Positions 36,139 to 46,115 of a DNA stretch of 64,000 nucleotides are shown here, one piece after another (the stretch's first letter is position 1; every line of letters starts with the position of its first letter). The stretch is taken from the NCBI RefSeq assembly GCF_015732185.1, contig NZ_WIQM01000008.1, forward strand, positions 124,001-188,000. Direction: 5' to 3'. The notes beneath the pieces were generated by a model. The model was not told the DNA's origin, searched no databases, and worked only from the letters and a program-made list of their open reading frames with translations. Made by a program: the position numbers and the translations under genes. This DNA is from Pectinatus haikarae (GTDB taxonomy: Bacteria; Bacillota; Negativicutes; Selenomonadales; Selenomonadaceae).

Positions 36139-37422
36139 TTATTTTACTTCATGTCCATAACGTTCGATTTCTATTTGTTTCAATGTCTTTCCGCTCGTAT
36201 TAGGTGCTCCCAATGTTCCTATTATCCAGCTGATAAGAGCAAACGCAACCATCAGCATAGCGGCATATCTAAAGCCTAATGAATCCATGATTATAGGTAC
36301 GCTGAAGCCCCAGACAGCCGCGGCAATACGCGTGATAAAGAACGTCAGTCCCTGTGCCGTAGCGCGATATTTTGTAGGGAAAAGTTCCGAACACCACAGC
36401 TGATAGAAAGCCTGCTGACCGGAACCATTATTGACACCGGCAAAAACTGTAAACATCACCAGCATCCACATGCTGAGCATTTCCGGCGGCAATACCCATA
36501 CACCCCAGCCGATAACGTAAATACCGCCGATTATTGTATATAAAAGCCGACGGCTCACTTTATCACCCAGCCGCATAAATATAAAATAAGTACCTACGAA
36601 GGAAATGACGAATGACCCAACTGACATAAGCTGAGACATACTGTTTGACAGATTTCCCACATGTTCATAGATATAAGGCATGAAGAAGCCCCAGGTGCTG
36701 GCACAGAGATTCCATACGGAATAAACACCGCAGAGGAACAAAACTGTTTTTAAATTAATCCCCGATAAAATAGTTGAGTATGATACTTTTTCTACCTTGC
36801 CTTCAGCAAGAAGTTTTTCTTCAGCTTCTTTTGCCGCGCGCCAGTCTTTCGATTCCGGCATTTTCAGACGCTGATACCATACCCATGCGGCAACAATGAT
36901 CAAATGAGCAAAAACAATACGATTGCCTATTATACCGAATTGATTTATCCATGCCGAAATCAATAGTACGACTGCCGGCCCCAAAGCCCATGCAAACTGA
37001 GCCGAACCGCAATGCTTAGCTCTGTTTTCAGCCGGCGCTTCCTCTGCAATAAGCGTCCATGAAGCAACGATATCAGCTCCGACACCCAGCCCGACGATGA
37101 TATACCCGGTCAAAAGCATCGCATAATTTACACCAAACACAATTAAAAGCATTCCCACAATGTAAATTAACAAATCATACGTATAAACAAATTTTCTGCC
37201 GTATTTATCACATATGCGCCCGCCTATAAGTGCTCCCACAGCTGCAGACCCGGCATTCGAAGACAATGCCGCCAATGCGCCCATCTGATATCCGTCCATA
37301 CCAAGATATGACTGCCACAGGCTCAATCCTGCCGCCCCTGCCACGATGGAACCTGCATCAATATAACTGGTCATAGCTGCAAGGATCGTTTTTTTCCAAG
37401 GTGATGGTTCATTATGATCCAT
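36139..37422 (-). CDS. MFS sugar transporter, probable rhamnose importer
   Basis: 427 residues with twelve predicted helices. It belongs to the sugar-porter-like part of the major facilitator superfamily: GGRICDKYGRKFVY between helices 2 and 3, a RLGDKVSRR equivalent in the second half, and the ELFPTKYRATAQG block near residue 335. The gene lies between rhaD and rhaM in the same orientation, so L-rhamnose is the likely substrate; this is from context only. GAGGAA precedes the ATG. Confidence 0.85.
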   Translation of the reverse strand: MDHNEPSPWKKTILAAMTSYIDAGSIVAGAAGLSLWQSYLGMDGYQMGALAALSSNAGSAAVGALIGGRICDKYGRKFVYTYDLLIYIVGMLLIVFGVNYAMLLTGYIIVGLGVGADIVASWTLIAEEAPAENRAKHCGSAQFAWALGPAVVLLISAWINQFGIIGNRIVFAHLIIVAAWVWYQRLKMPESKDWRAAKEAEEKLLAEGKVEKVSYSTILSGINLKTVLFLCGVYSVWNLCASTWGFFMPYIYEHVGNLSNSMSQLMSVGSFVISFVGTYFIFMRLGDKVSRRLLYTIIGGIYVIGWGVWVLPPEMLSMWMLVMFTVFAGVNNGSGQQAFYQLWCSELFPTKYRATAQGLTFFITRIAAAVWGFSVPIIMDSLGFRYAAMLMVAFALISWIIGTLGAPNTSGKTLKQIEIERYGHEVK

Positions 37423-37579
37423 TATAATTCCTCATTTCTTTTGTATAATGCGTATTCACAATATTTATCAAATATTGTGAATACATACACTTCATGAAAA
37501 CATGTAATATATAATAGCTGTAAATCAGATTGGACAAGAATATATAATAATCCTTATCCAATCTTTTCTCCTCTATCAG

Positions 37580-38398
37580 TCAGTGCAAAAATTCTTCATT
37601 TAGTTTTATATTGAATGCTTTAGCCAGATCGCGAAAATCCTGATCGCCGATAGTCTGTTTTTTACCGCCCATAGAATGAACTTTTACAGATATTTCAGCG
37701 GCTTTTTCTATTGTATCCATAAACCCGAAAGCTTCATCAAAATCCTGTCCTGCACAGAACACGCCATGATGTGCCCAAATGACGGCATTATACTTTTTCA
37801 TAAGCTCTCCTGTGACATCAGCGATAGCTTTTCCACCCGGGACCATCCATGGTATCACACCTATTCCCTCAGGAAAAATCACAGGAACTTCTGTCATCAT
37901 TTCCCACAATTCATGAGAAAATGCCTCTGCGTCAAGCGGAAGTATAAAAGTAAGCGCTATTGCATTGACAGGATGCGCATGATAAATTACTCTGTTCAAT
38001 CCATTGGTAGCATCTTTTTTTATGCCGTGATTCATAAGATGAGTAGGCAGTTCACTCGTTGGTCTGCCGCCATGCGCATATCCCCAGAGCACACTGTACC
38101 TTTCACCTTTATCGTCTATTTTTATAACGGCTATATTATCTTCCGGACATAAAATTACATTCCTCATATATTTGCCGCTGCCGGTGACCAAAAAATATTC
38201 ACCCGCGATATTGGGCACAGTAGTGCCTATAGGCTGCCAATCTGCGGCCGGTTTTAAATCCGGCATTATCTCTTTTACTTCTTCATCTTTGATACGATAG
38301 CTGAAATTACCGCCGTTTCTTTCATGCCAGCCTTTCCTGAAAGCATCATCGGTCAGTCTGATATATCCTTGTATAAATTCCGCATCTTTAATCGCCAT
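37580..38398 (-). CDS. rhaD: Rhamnulose-1-phosphate aldolase
   Basis: About 272 residues from the ATG at 38398 (E. coli RhaD has 274); GAGGGAG precedes it, and the longer reading to 38449 has no ribosome site. The class II zinc site is shown by VIYHAHPVNAIALT near residue 140 and WAHHGVFCAG near 210, and the NGGNFSYR phosphate-binding motif lies near 28. It cleaves L-rhamnulose-1-P to dihydroxyacetone-P and L-lactaldehyde. Confidence 0.95.
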   Translation of the reverse strand: MAIKDAEFIQGYIRLTDDAFRKGWHERNGGNFSYRIKDEEVKEIMPDLKPAADWQPIGTTVPNIAGEYFLVTGSGKYMRNVILCPEDNIAVIKIDDKGERYSVLWGYAHGGRPTSELPTHLMNHGIKKDATNGLNRVIYHAHPVNAIALTFILPLDAEAFSHELWEMMTEVPVIFPEGIGVIPWMVPGGKAIADVTGELMKKYNAVIWAHHGVFCAGQDFDEAFGFMDTIEKAAEISVKVHSMGGKKQTIGDQDFRDLAKAFNIKLNEEFLH

Positions 38399-38538
38399 TT
38401 GTTCTCCCTCATTCAAGTCTAATTTTATAAAATCAACCGGCAGTAACATTAATTCACCGATTCACCAGAACATATATCGGCAATTTTTCTATCCTGACAG
38501 CCTCATGCAGCTGTCATTAGACAAAAACACGATATTTT

Positions 38539-39774
38539 TTAACGTTTTGCCAGAACATCATGTTCATAGCTCTGTATTTCCTTGTACCATTCTTTCTTCT
38601 GCGGCACATTTTGTACCTGACAGTAATAATCCCATACCGCACCGAACGGATATGTTTTCAGTTCTTCCATTGAAGCCATGAGTTCAGTAAAGTTTGCTTC
38701 ATCCTGCATTTTTTTCAATGCTTCATGTGGTGTGAGCAATGCATAAAGCAGTGCCTTTTCCATATTGCGCATTCCCACTACCCATGCCGAAATACGATTG
38801 ATGCTTGCATCAAAGAAATCAAGACCGATAAATACTCTGCCCAATGCGTCACAGCGAACCAGTTCCTTGGCAATTTCCTTTAATTCATCATCAAATAAAA
38901 TCACATGATCGCTGTCCCAGCGAACAGGACGGCTTACATGCAGTGCCAGATTTTTGTTGAACAAAAGCATTGTCGGTATTTTATCGGAAACCATTTCCGT
39001 GGGATGATAATGTCCAGTATCCAGCAAACACATCTTATTATTTTTTGCCGCATAATTCATATAAAATTCATGCGATCCCACAGTATAGGATTCCACCCCT
39101 ATGCCAAACACTTTCCCTTCGATACTGTCAGCCAAATATTTTTCATCATAGTTTTCACTGAATATCTCATCAAGAGCTTCTTTCAAACGTCTGCGCGGTC
39201 CGATTCTGTCAGCCGGAACATCCTTATAACCATCCGGTATCCAAATATTATTCAACGATGTCATAGAAAGTTCTTTGCCAAAATATTCCGCTATTTTACG
39301 GCTGGCTTTGCAATGATCAATCCAAAAATCGCGAATATTTTTATCTGGATTGGACAATGTCAGATTATCGGATGCCTTCGGATGGGAAAATAACGTCGGA
39401 TTAAAATCCAAACCAAGATTATTTTCTTTGGCGAAATCAACCCATGCCTTAAAATGTTTTGGTTCCAATTTATCACGATCAATTTTTTCATCGGTAATAG
39501 CATAAGATGCATGCAGATTTATTTTATGATTGCCCGGAATAAGCGACAAAGCTTTTTTCATATCCGCCATCAGCTGATCTGGATTTGTGGCTTTTCCCGG
39601 ATAGTTTCCCGTTGCTGATATGCCCCCTGTTAATTCTGTGGAATCAAATCCAAGCACATCGTCACCCTGCCAGCAATGCATGGAAACACGGACCTTTTTC
39701 AGCCTTTCTATAGCCTTGTCCACATCCACCCCAATTTGACCATAAACTTCCTTTGCTTCATCAATACTTGCCAT
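38539..39774 (-). CDS. rhaA: L-rhamnose isomerase
   Basis: 411 residues. Family blocks [13 protein letters not shown] near residue 32, [13 protein letters not shown] near 57 and [20 protein letters not shown] near 172 are followed by the metal site in [12 protein letters not shown] and [12 protein letters not shown]. It converts L-rhamnose to L-rhamnulose with Mn/Zn. GGAGAG precedes the ATG. It lies between rhaB and rhaD. Confidence 0.96.
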   Translation of the reverse strand: MASIDEAKEVYGQIGVDVDKAIERLKKVRVSMHCWQGDDVLGFDSTELTGGISATGNYPGKATNPDQLMADMKKALSLIPGNHKINLHASYAITDEKIDRDKLEPKHFKAWVDFAKENNLGLDFNPTLFSHPKASDNLTLSNPDKNIRDFWIDHCKASRKIAEYFGKELSMTSLNNIWIPDGYKDVPADRIGPRRRLKEALDEIFSENYDEKYLADSIEGKVFGIGVESYTVGSHEFYMNYAAKNNKMCLLDTGHYHPTEMVSDKIPTMLLFNKNLALHVSRPVRWDSDHVILFDDELKEIAKELVRCDALGRVFIGLDFFDASINRISAWVVGMRNMEKALLYALLTPHEALKKMQDEANFTELMASMEELKTYPFGAVWDYYCQVQNVPQKKEWYKEIQSYEHDVLAKR

Positions 39775-39875
39775 TTTTTACACTCTCCTGTTTTAATAAT
39801 CAATAATTTAAAAAATCATTGCACAATTTATCTTATATTTATGACTGACTTTATCTGCTGATAGTTCATATAAAC

Positions 39876-41300
39876 TCAGTCTTCAAAGCAAAATTCATCG
39901 TCATTCACTTTTTTTACGGCAAATGATTTTGTTATTGTTCCGCGAGCCTGGACCAGATCATCAAATTCTTTTGTTTTCAGCATCTGCGCTGTTATATTAC
40001 CGATTGCCGTGGCTTCCACCGGCCCTGCATAAATATTTTTCTGAGTGTGAAAGGCCGTAAGTCTGTTTAGAAATCTGTCCTGACAACCGCCGCCGACAAC
40101 ATATATGTTTTTATAATCATTTCCTGTCACTGCTTCAATCTCTTTTACAACATCACCATAACATTTCGCCAGACTGTTGTAGACACAAAACAGCAGTTCG
40201 CACTCAGTCTGCGGTTCCGGCTGATTCGTTCCGCGGCAGTGTTCTTGCACAGCCTGCCTCATGCTGTTCGGAGCAAGAAAACATATATCGGTCACATCCA
40301 CCACAGAACTGAAATAGCGGCCTATATACGCCAAAGTGAAGAGTTCATCAAAGGTATATTTATGGGAAAATTCTTTTCTTATCGACTGCATCATCCATAA
40401 ACCCATGATATTTTTTAAGTAACGATACCGATAATGATATCCGCCTTCATTAGTAAAATTATGAATGCGGCTTTTTTCTGTACAGTCAGGAATAAGACGC
40501 TCTATTCCCATCAATGACCATGTACCTGAGCTGATATAAATAGCATCATCATCATTGGTCGGAACAGCCATGACAGCTGAGCCGGTGTCATGCGTTGCCG
40601 GTAAAACCACTTCGCTGGTGAAGCCTACCTGCCTTTCGATTTCTTCCTTCAGCAGTCCCACAGAATCTTTCGGCATATAAAGTCTGCCGAAAACTTTTCG
40701 CGGCAGTCCAAGCATATCCAGAAGCTCCCAGTCCCAATCCCTATTTTCAGCATTTACAAGCTGAGTAGTTGTTGCATTTGTATACTCATTTTTCATTACA
40801 CCGGTAAGCCTGTAATTTAAATATTCCGGTATCATAAGAAAATGTTCGGCCTTTTCCAAAAGTTCAGGCTTATTAAGCTTAAGTGAATATAAGTGATAAA
40901 TAGTATTGAGAAGCATTTTTTGGATGCCGTTACGACTATATAGATCTTTTTCATTTATTATTTCATATACTTTTTTATCCATTCCCTTTGTACGATCGTC
41001 GCGGTAGCCTACTGCTTCACCCAGCATCTCACCTGCTCCGTCTAAAAGAACAAAGTCAACCCCCCATGTATCTATGCCGATGCTTTTAGGAATGCGATTA
41101 AGCTCACTGCACTTGCCAATACCGGTCACTACTTCCTTGAAAAGTCGTTCCATATCCCAGCAGAGTTCTCCGTTTTTATTATCAAGATGATTTTCAAAAC
41201 GGTATATTTCTTCTATACGCATCTTGCCGTTTTCCATCCATCCCAGAATATGGCGTCCGCTGGAAGCTCCTATATCAATTGCCAGATAATAATTTTTCAC
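39876..41300 (-). CDS. rhaB: Rhamnulokinase
   Basis: About 474 residues from the GTG at 41300 (VKNYYLAIDIGASSGRHI), which fits the usual RhaB N-terminus. AAAGGA stands 11 bases upstream. A GTG at 41321 would add seven residues. FGGY-kinase motifs: AIDIGASSGRH (phosphate 1), GIDTWGVDFVLLD near residue 72, HDTGSAVMAVP near 235 and VVGGGCQDRFLNR near 390. It phosphorylates L-rhamnulose at O-1. First gene of the rhamnose operon, divergent from the DeoR regulator. Confidence 0.94.
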   Translation of the reverse strand: MKNYYLAIDIGASSGRHILGWMENGKMRIEEIYRFENHLDNKNGELCWDMERLFKEVVTGIGKCSELNRIPKSIGIDTWGVDFVLLDGAGEMLGEAVGYRDDRTKGMDKKVYEIINEKDLYSRNGIQKMLLNTIYHLYSLKLNKPELLEKAEHFLMIPEYLNYRLTGVMKNEYTNATTTQLVNAENRDWDWELLDMLGLPRKVFGRLYMPKDSVGLLKEEIERQVGFTSEVVLPATHDTGSAVMAVPTNDDDAIYISSGTWSLMGIERLIPDCTEKSRIHNFTNEGGYHYRYRYLKNIMGLWMMQSIRKEFSHKYTFDELFTLAYIGRYFSSVVDVTDICFLAPNSMRQAVQEHCRGTNQPEPQTECELLFCVYNSLAKCYGDVVKEIEAVTGNDYKNIYVVGGGCQDRFLNRLTAFHTQKNIYAGPVEATAIGNITAQMLKTKEFDDLVQARGTITKSFAVKKVNDDEFCFED

Positions 41301-41664
41301 CCGTTTCTGTATCCTTTCCACATATTAGCATTTTTTCTGTTTTATCAGAAAATTTATATATTTATTTTTTTGATAATTGCGAACAACAGATTAAACAATA
41401 ATAATAAGCTGTTTTATTGTCTGTTTTTCTTTGTTAGTGTTATATTAACATTCGGAATATTTTTTGTCAACTTTTTTTATTTGTTTATGTCTGTTTATAC
41501 GTTTTAAATATTTTTTTATGTTGTTTTTGTACAACTGCAATAATCTGCATATTTTTCACCGCCACAGCTCAGATATAAAAATATGCGATTGTCCGCAATA
41601 TTACACTGCTGTATAATAATTATTTGAACAGCACTTCACAAAAATGCATAAACGAGGTATTAGA
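41301..41664. promoter_or_regulatory. Divergent rhaB/deoR regulatory region
   Basis: 364 bp, very AT-rich. TGTCTGTTT occurs twice in the same direction (41418-41426, 41488-41496), 70 bp apart, that is near seven helical turns. Such spacing suits looping or multiple-site binding by a DeoR-type protein; this is inference. No convincing -35/-10 pair can be chosen and no riboswitch is seen. Confidence 0.35.
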
Positions 41665-42420
41665 ATGCTTGGAATAGAACGCAGACAAAAAATCATCAAT
41701 AAGATGCAGCAGGAACGAAAGGTATACGTAAATGAACTTGCCGCTTTATTCAAAGTCACCGAAGAAACCATACGCCGTGATTTGGAAAAACTTGAAAAAC
41801 AAGATTTTCTGCGGCGCAGCTATGGCGGAGCAGTTTTAAAAGAACACACTTATGATGATATCTCTTTTTCCAAAAGAATCACCTTAAACCTGGAAGAAAA
41901 ACAACAAATAGCACAGAAAGCCTGCTCGCTCATAAATAAGGAAGATTCCATAATGGTCGATGCCAGCACAACATGTCTGGAAGTTGTTCAATTATTAAAA
42001 AATGAAAAATCACTGACTTGGATAACAAACTCCATAAAAATCGTTTACACACTGATCCATAACAGTGCAAAAGTCATTGCCAGCGGAGGTATACTGCGCA
42101 ATCACTCTTATTCGCTGACCGGCAGTGATGCTGTCAATACCCTCAACAATTATTGTGTTGATATTGCCCTTATCGGCTGCAAAGGAATGTCTATGCAGCA
42201 GGGGATCACCGAATCCAACGAAGCAGAAAGCATAATAAAAAAGAAAATGGCCGAACAAGCCAGGACGATTATCCTGCTTGCCGACCATTCCAAATTTGAT
42301 AATAACGGATTTGCCAAAACACTTGATTTCAAACAAATAAATTATGTTATAACAGATAAACAGCCTTCTGCCAAGTGGGCATCATTCCTCAAAAAGCATA
42401 ATATAAAACTCATTTATTAA
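41665..42420 (+). CDS. DeoR-family transcriptional regulator, probable rhamnose regulator
   Basis: About 251 residues from the ATG at 41665 with GAGGT upstream. The N-terminal helix-turn-helix (YVNELAALFKVTEETIRRDLEKLEKQDFLRRSYGGA) is the DeoR hallmark. The C-terminal sugar-phosphate-sensing domain has MVDASTTCLEVVQLL near residue 95, ASGGILRNHSYSLTGSDA near 140 and ILLADHSKFDNNGF near 205. Position next to and divergent from rhaB suggests that it controls the rhamnose operon, sensing rhamnulose-1-P or a related phosphate. Confidence 0.88.
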   Translation: MLGIERRQKIINKMQQERKVYVNELAALFKVTEETIRRDLEKLEKQDFLRRSYGGAVLKEHTYDDISFSKRITLNLEEKQQIAQKACSLINKEDSIMVDASTTCLEVVQLLKNEKSLTWITNSIKIVYTLIHNSAKVIASGGILRNHSYSLTGSDAVNTLNNYCVDIALIGCKGMSMQQGITESNEAESIIKKKMAEQARTIILLADHSKFDNNGFAKTLDFKQINYVITDKQPSAKWASFLKKHNIKLIY

Positions 42421-42446
42421 AACAGATGAACAAAATACCTGCCAAA

Positions 42447-43169
42447 TCATCTGAGCTCTTTCTTCTTTTTCGCCTGCTCCCGTATTTGTGCAAATACAAA
42501 TCTATTTATCTTTTGCTGCACTATAAAGGAAGGGTCCACAAACTGAGCACCAATAAGATAAAGTCCGTCATTTTCCTTTACCTTATTACAGCGCAGTACC
42601 TGCGCAGTCTGACGACAGCCGTCCAAATCAGGCGCTATAAAGGCAAGGTCAATAAGTACATTTGTTTTTGGGGCAATTGCCTCCGTATCATAAAAAGCTA
42701 TACCGCCGCCGCTTATATCAAAACTTTTTACACGGCGTGTATTTATCGAAAAATCATTTTTCAACAGCCGCCCTGTACCCATTTGTTGTTTATTTTGAGC
42801 AACAACAAAAAGCAATATATCTTTATTGATGGAGATACGGACAAACTCGCGTTTTTGTTCACGGAATACTGATACGGGATAATTTACGCTCAATGTAAAA
42901 AAGCGTCCGACTTTTATATATGTGCATTTTCCCTGGTAGCTGTAACAACATTCTTTTGTCTTCAATATAACCAATACATCATCGTCTTTTTTAAACGGTA
43001 TTTTTTGTACATCACATTCTTCAGAAGTACATGTTTTTGTTATCATAAAATCTATTTCGCTTTTCATTACAAGCTTTATATCTGCCAAATAAGAAATTTC
43101 TCTGTCATCGGCATAAGCGACTTCAACGCCAAGCGTATTTTCCAATATATCACTGATTTTATTTCCCAT
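42447..43169 (-). CDS. PilZ-domain c-di-GMP-binding protein (YcgR-like)
   Basis: 240 residues: an N-terminal YcgR-like domain (to about 100) and a C-terminal PilZ domain. The c-di-GMP-binding residues are visible in QKREFVRI (RxxxR) near residue 107 and SFDISGGGIAF (D/NxSxxG) near 150. YcgR-type proteins slow the flagellar motor when c-di-GMP rises; the presence of two chemoreceptors in the window fits a motile cell. It is convergent with the DeoR gene (26 bp apart) and transcribed alone. Confidence 0.85.
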   Translation of the reverse strand: MGNKISDILENTLGVEVAYADDREISYLADIKLVMKSEIDFMITKTCTSEECDVQKIPFKKDDDVLVILKTKECCYSYQGKCTYIKVGRFFTLSVNYPVSVFREQKREFVRISINKDILLFVVAQNKQQMGTGRLLKNDFSINTRRVKSFDISGGGIAFYDTEAIAPKTNVLIDLAFIAPDLDGCRQTAQVLRCNKVKENDGLYLIGAQFVDPSFIVQQKINRFVFAQIREQAKKKKELR

Positions 43170-43311
43170 ATTACTCTCTCACATCCACAAAATTACTTTA
43201 TGTATTGCCGGTATCAATACTTTTCCTTAAATATCAGACAAATAACAAAAAATCAGCCAGCAGAAGATCTGTATTGCATCAGGCTGCGAAACTATAATTG
43301 CAATATGTCAT

Positions 43312-43337
43312 AAAAATCTCAGCACAGATTGGCTGAG
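43312..43337 (-). terminator. Terminator of the LysR gene
   Basis: On the minus strand CTCAGC pairs with GCTGAG around 8 nt, followed by ATTTTTA. Short stem, suitable position 38 bp after the LysR stop. The remaining 140 bp to the PilZ gene show nothing. Confidence 0.5.
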
Positions 43338-43375
43338 TATGTTTATTTTTCTCTTTCATGCCTGAAATATCCTCC

Positions 43376-44242
43376 TTATATGGCCGTAAAATGGTTTATA
43401 AACTTTTCAGCCAGCAGCGATAAGTAACGACCCTTCATCCAAATGGCCGTTATCTGTGTACGCAGCCTTTTCTCTTCAATTATTTTCACACGCAGATTCT
43501 CATGGGAAGCCAATGTCACAGCAGAAGCCGGTACCACAGCAATACCATGTCCGGCATTTGCCCAAAGTATTGAAGTGCGCGCATCATCTGTGCGGCAAAA
43601 AACTTCGGGTGAAAAACCATGAAATGCACAAACATCTTCTATAAGTCTGTCAAAACGTCTGTAAATTATCAGCGGTCTCCCCTTCAATTCTTCCAGTTTG
43701 ATATTTGTACCGCTTTGCCAATCATACTTTTTATCCATAACAGCTGCCATAGGCTCTTCTTCTGCATAGCGGCAGTGAAAGAGGGCATTTTTAAAGGGTG
43801 TTCTGACTATTCCGACTTCAATAAGACCTCTGGTGAGCAAATCAATAAGCGTATATGTATTGCTTTCGTGTATTTCAAACCTCACCCCGCTGTATTCCTT
43901 ATGAAATTTTGCTATTCCTTCGTTCAATAAAATATTCCCTGAAGAAGATACTGTCCCTATATTCAGCGTTCCCTTGAAACCTCTTTTGAAATCCTCTATT
44001 TCCTTTATCGTTGAATCAGACAATTCTATTATCTGTCTGGCACGATTGAACAATATCTTCCCCGCGTCTGTCAATTGGATCTGTCTCGGTCCCCGCTCAA
44101 AAAGGACCACACCTAATTCATCTTCCAGTAATTTCATTTGGTGGCTTAACGGCGGCTGTGCCATCCAAAGCTTTTTTGCAGCGGCTGTTATCTGCCCTTC
44201 TTCTGCTATAGTAATAAAATATTTTAGCTGCCGTATATCCAT
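43376..44242 (-). CDS. LysR-family transcriptional regulator
   Basis: 288 residues. The N-terminal winged helix (MDIRQLKYFITIAEEGQITAAAKKLWMAQPPLSHQMKLLE) is canonical. The inducer-binding domain runs from about residue 90, with GTLNIGTVSSSGNILL at its start. It is divergent from the ABC exporter genes with about 130 bp between, so control of that exporter is the likely role. The effector is unknown. The intergenic region is AT-rich with no palindrome strong enough to call. Confidence 0.9.
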   Translation of the reverse strand: MDIRQLKYFITIAEEGQITAAAKKLWMAQPPLSHQMKLLEDELGVVLFERGPRQIQLTDAGKILFNRARQIIELSDSTIKEIEDFKRGFKGTLNIGTVSSSGNILLNEGIAKFHKEYSGVRFEIHESNTYTLIDLLTRGLIEVGIVRTPFKNALFHCRYAEEEPMAAVMDKKYDWQSGTNIKLEELKGRPLIIYRRFDRLIEDVCAFHGFSPEVFCRTDDARTSILWANAGHGIAVVPASAVTLASHENLRVKIIEEKRLRTQITAIWMKGRYLSLLAEKFINHFTAI

Positions 44243-44375
44243 ATATTTTCTCCCATACTTTTTTTATATGTCATACTATATTTTAAATATTTTTAATATG
44301 TATTTTTTTATATTATAATCATACTAATAAACATTATTAATTACAATTAAAAAATTGCAGAAGGGTATGATCATT

Positions 44376-46115
44376 TTGCTTAAACTGGCTTTTTTCCTGA
44401 AAAACTATAGAAAGGAATGCTTCATAGGCCCGATATTTAAATTATTTGAGGCCATTTTAGAATTGCTCCTGCCCACCATGATGGTGTTCATAATCAATAA
44501 TGGCGTAGCCAGACATGATATGAACTATGTACTCCGCATGGGCGGCTGGATGCTGTTCATGTCCATTCTCGGTTTTTGCTGTTCAATGGTATGCCAGTAT
44601 TTTGCAGCAAGAGCTTCACAGGGCTTTGGCACCACTTTACGCGATGCGGTTTTCCGGCATGTGCAGACATTGTCCCACTCAGAACTTAATGCCCTGGGGA
44701 CCGCCTCACTCATTAATAGAATAACAAATGATATCAACCAGCTCCAGCTTGCAGTAGCCATGCTTATAAGGCTTGTTATACGCACACCCTTCATTTGCAT
44801 CGGTGCCATAGTCATGTCTATGATGCTTGATCTGCGGCTTTCTGTCATACTATGGGGTGCGGCACCGATCTTTGCCCTGATTTTATATTTCATTGTTAAG
44901 CGTTCTTCCTTTCTTTACAGTTCATATCAAAAAAAGCTTGACAGAACGGCTGCTGTACTGCGGGAAAATTTATCCGGTGTCAGAGTAATAAGAGCCTTCG
45001 CCAAAATTACAAAAGAAAAGAAACGTTTTTCTGAAACAAATGACGATCTTATGAATAATGCCTTGAAAATAGGTCATGTTTCTGCCCTTTTAAATCCACT
45101 TACTACCTTTATTATGAACGCCGTGATAATTATGATCCTTTGGGTTGGAAGCAGCCATATCAATGAAGGAACACTTGCCAAAGGTCAGATAATCGCCTTC
45201 GCCAATTATGTGACGCAGATCCTGCTGGCGCTTATCGTTATATCCAATCTGGTCGTAATCTTTACCAAAGCATTCGCCTCTGCCGCCCGTGTCACTCAAG
45301 TGCTTGATACTGTCTCATCCCTGCCCGAATCACCTGCTGATGCACCACATATGATCAAAAACAGCAGCGCTCCACTTCTAAGCCTGCATGATGTGTCTTT
45401 TAAATACAGCCGTACAGGTGATATGGCTCTGTCACATCTGAATATTGATATTCTCCATGGCGAAACTATCGGTGTCATCGGCAGTACCGGCTCCGGTAAA
45501 TCAACCTTTATAAATCTGCTGCCGCGATTTTATGACGCGACAGAAGGACAGGTGCTTGTAGATGGTGTTGATGTACGTGACTGGAAGCTTCCTCTGCTTA
45601 GAAAAAAATTCGGCATAGTTCCACAAAAATCTTTACTATTTACCGGTACTATCGAAGAAAATCTGCGATGGGCCAAGGATAATGCCTCTCTGTCAGAGCT
45701 CAAAAAGGCTTCTCAAATAGCACAAGCCTCGGAATTTATTGATGAACTGCCGGCAGGATACAAAACATTAGTAGAACGCGGCGGACTAAATTTTTCCGGC
45801 GGTCAAAAACAAAGGCTGACTATAGCACGCGCTTTGGTCGGAAATCCTGAAATACTTATCATGGACGATTCGACCAGTGCCCTCGATTTTGCTACTGATG
45901 CTGCCGTACGCACTGCCATCAACAAAAACTATACACAAAGCACGGTTATAATTGTTTCCCAGCGGGCCAGCTCCATAAAGCATGCTGACAAAATTCTCGT
46001 TTTTGATGATGGTCTTTTAGTTGGCTGCGGCACTCATCCTGAATTGATGAATGGCTGCGAAGTATACCGTGAGATCTGCCTGTCACAGCTTTCATCAGAG
46101 GAGGCATACGCATGA
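44376..46115 (+). CDS. Heterodimeric ABC exporter subunit with degenerate ATP site
   Basis: About 579 residues from TTG 44376, chosen because AGAAGGG lies ten bases upstream; ATG 44367 sits too close to that site. An ABC exporter transmembrane domain (to about 325) is followed by an ATPase domain: Walker A GSTGSGKST, signature FSGGQKQRL, and Walker B LIMDDSTSALD. In the Walker B the usual catalytic Glu is Asp, the mark of the degenerate half of heterodimeric exporters (TM287, BmrC, LmrC). It overlaps the second half gene by four bases. Drug or lipid-like export is probable; the substrate is unknown. Confidence 0.87.
   Translation: MLKLAFFLKNYRKECFIGPIFKLFEAILELLLPTMMVFIINNGVARHDMNYVLRMGGWMLFMSILGFCCSMVCQYFAARASQGFGTTLRDAVFRHVQTLSHSELNALGTASLINRITNDINQLQLAVAMLIRLVIRTPFICIGAIVMSMMLDLRLSVILWGAAPIFALILYFIVKRSSFLYSSYQKKLDRTAAVLRENLSGVRVIRAFAKITKEKKRFSETNDDLMNNALKIGHVSALLNPLTTFIMNAVIIMILWVGSSHINEGTLAKGQIIAFANYVTQILLALIVISNLVVIFTKAFASAARVTQVLDTVSSLPESPADAPHMIKNSSAPLLSLHDVSFKYSRTGDMALSHLNIDILHGETIGVIGSTGSGKSTFINLLPRFYDATEGQVLVDGVDVRDWKLPLLRKKFGIVPQKSLLFTGTIEENLRWAKDNASLSELKKASQIAQASEFIDELPAGYKTLVERGGLNFSGGQKQRLTIARALVGNPEILIMDDSTSALDFATDAAVRTAINKNYTQSTVIIVSQRASSIKHADKILVFDDGLLVGCGTHPELMNGCEVYREICLSQLSSEEAYA

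Noticed and set aside
37500-37579. Hairpin AGATTGGA/TCCAATCT near 37529-37567 as terminator of rhaD
   Set aside because: On the rhaD strand it is followed by GATTTAC, not by a T run; it lies between rhaD and the next rha gene, so termination there is unlikely.
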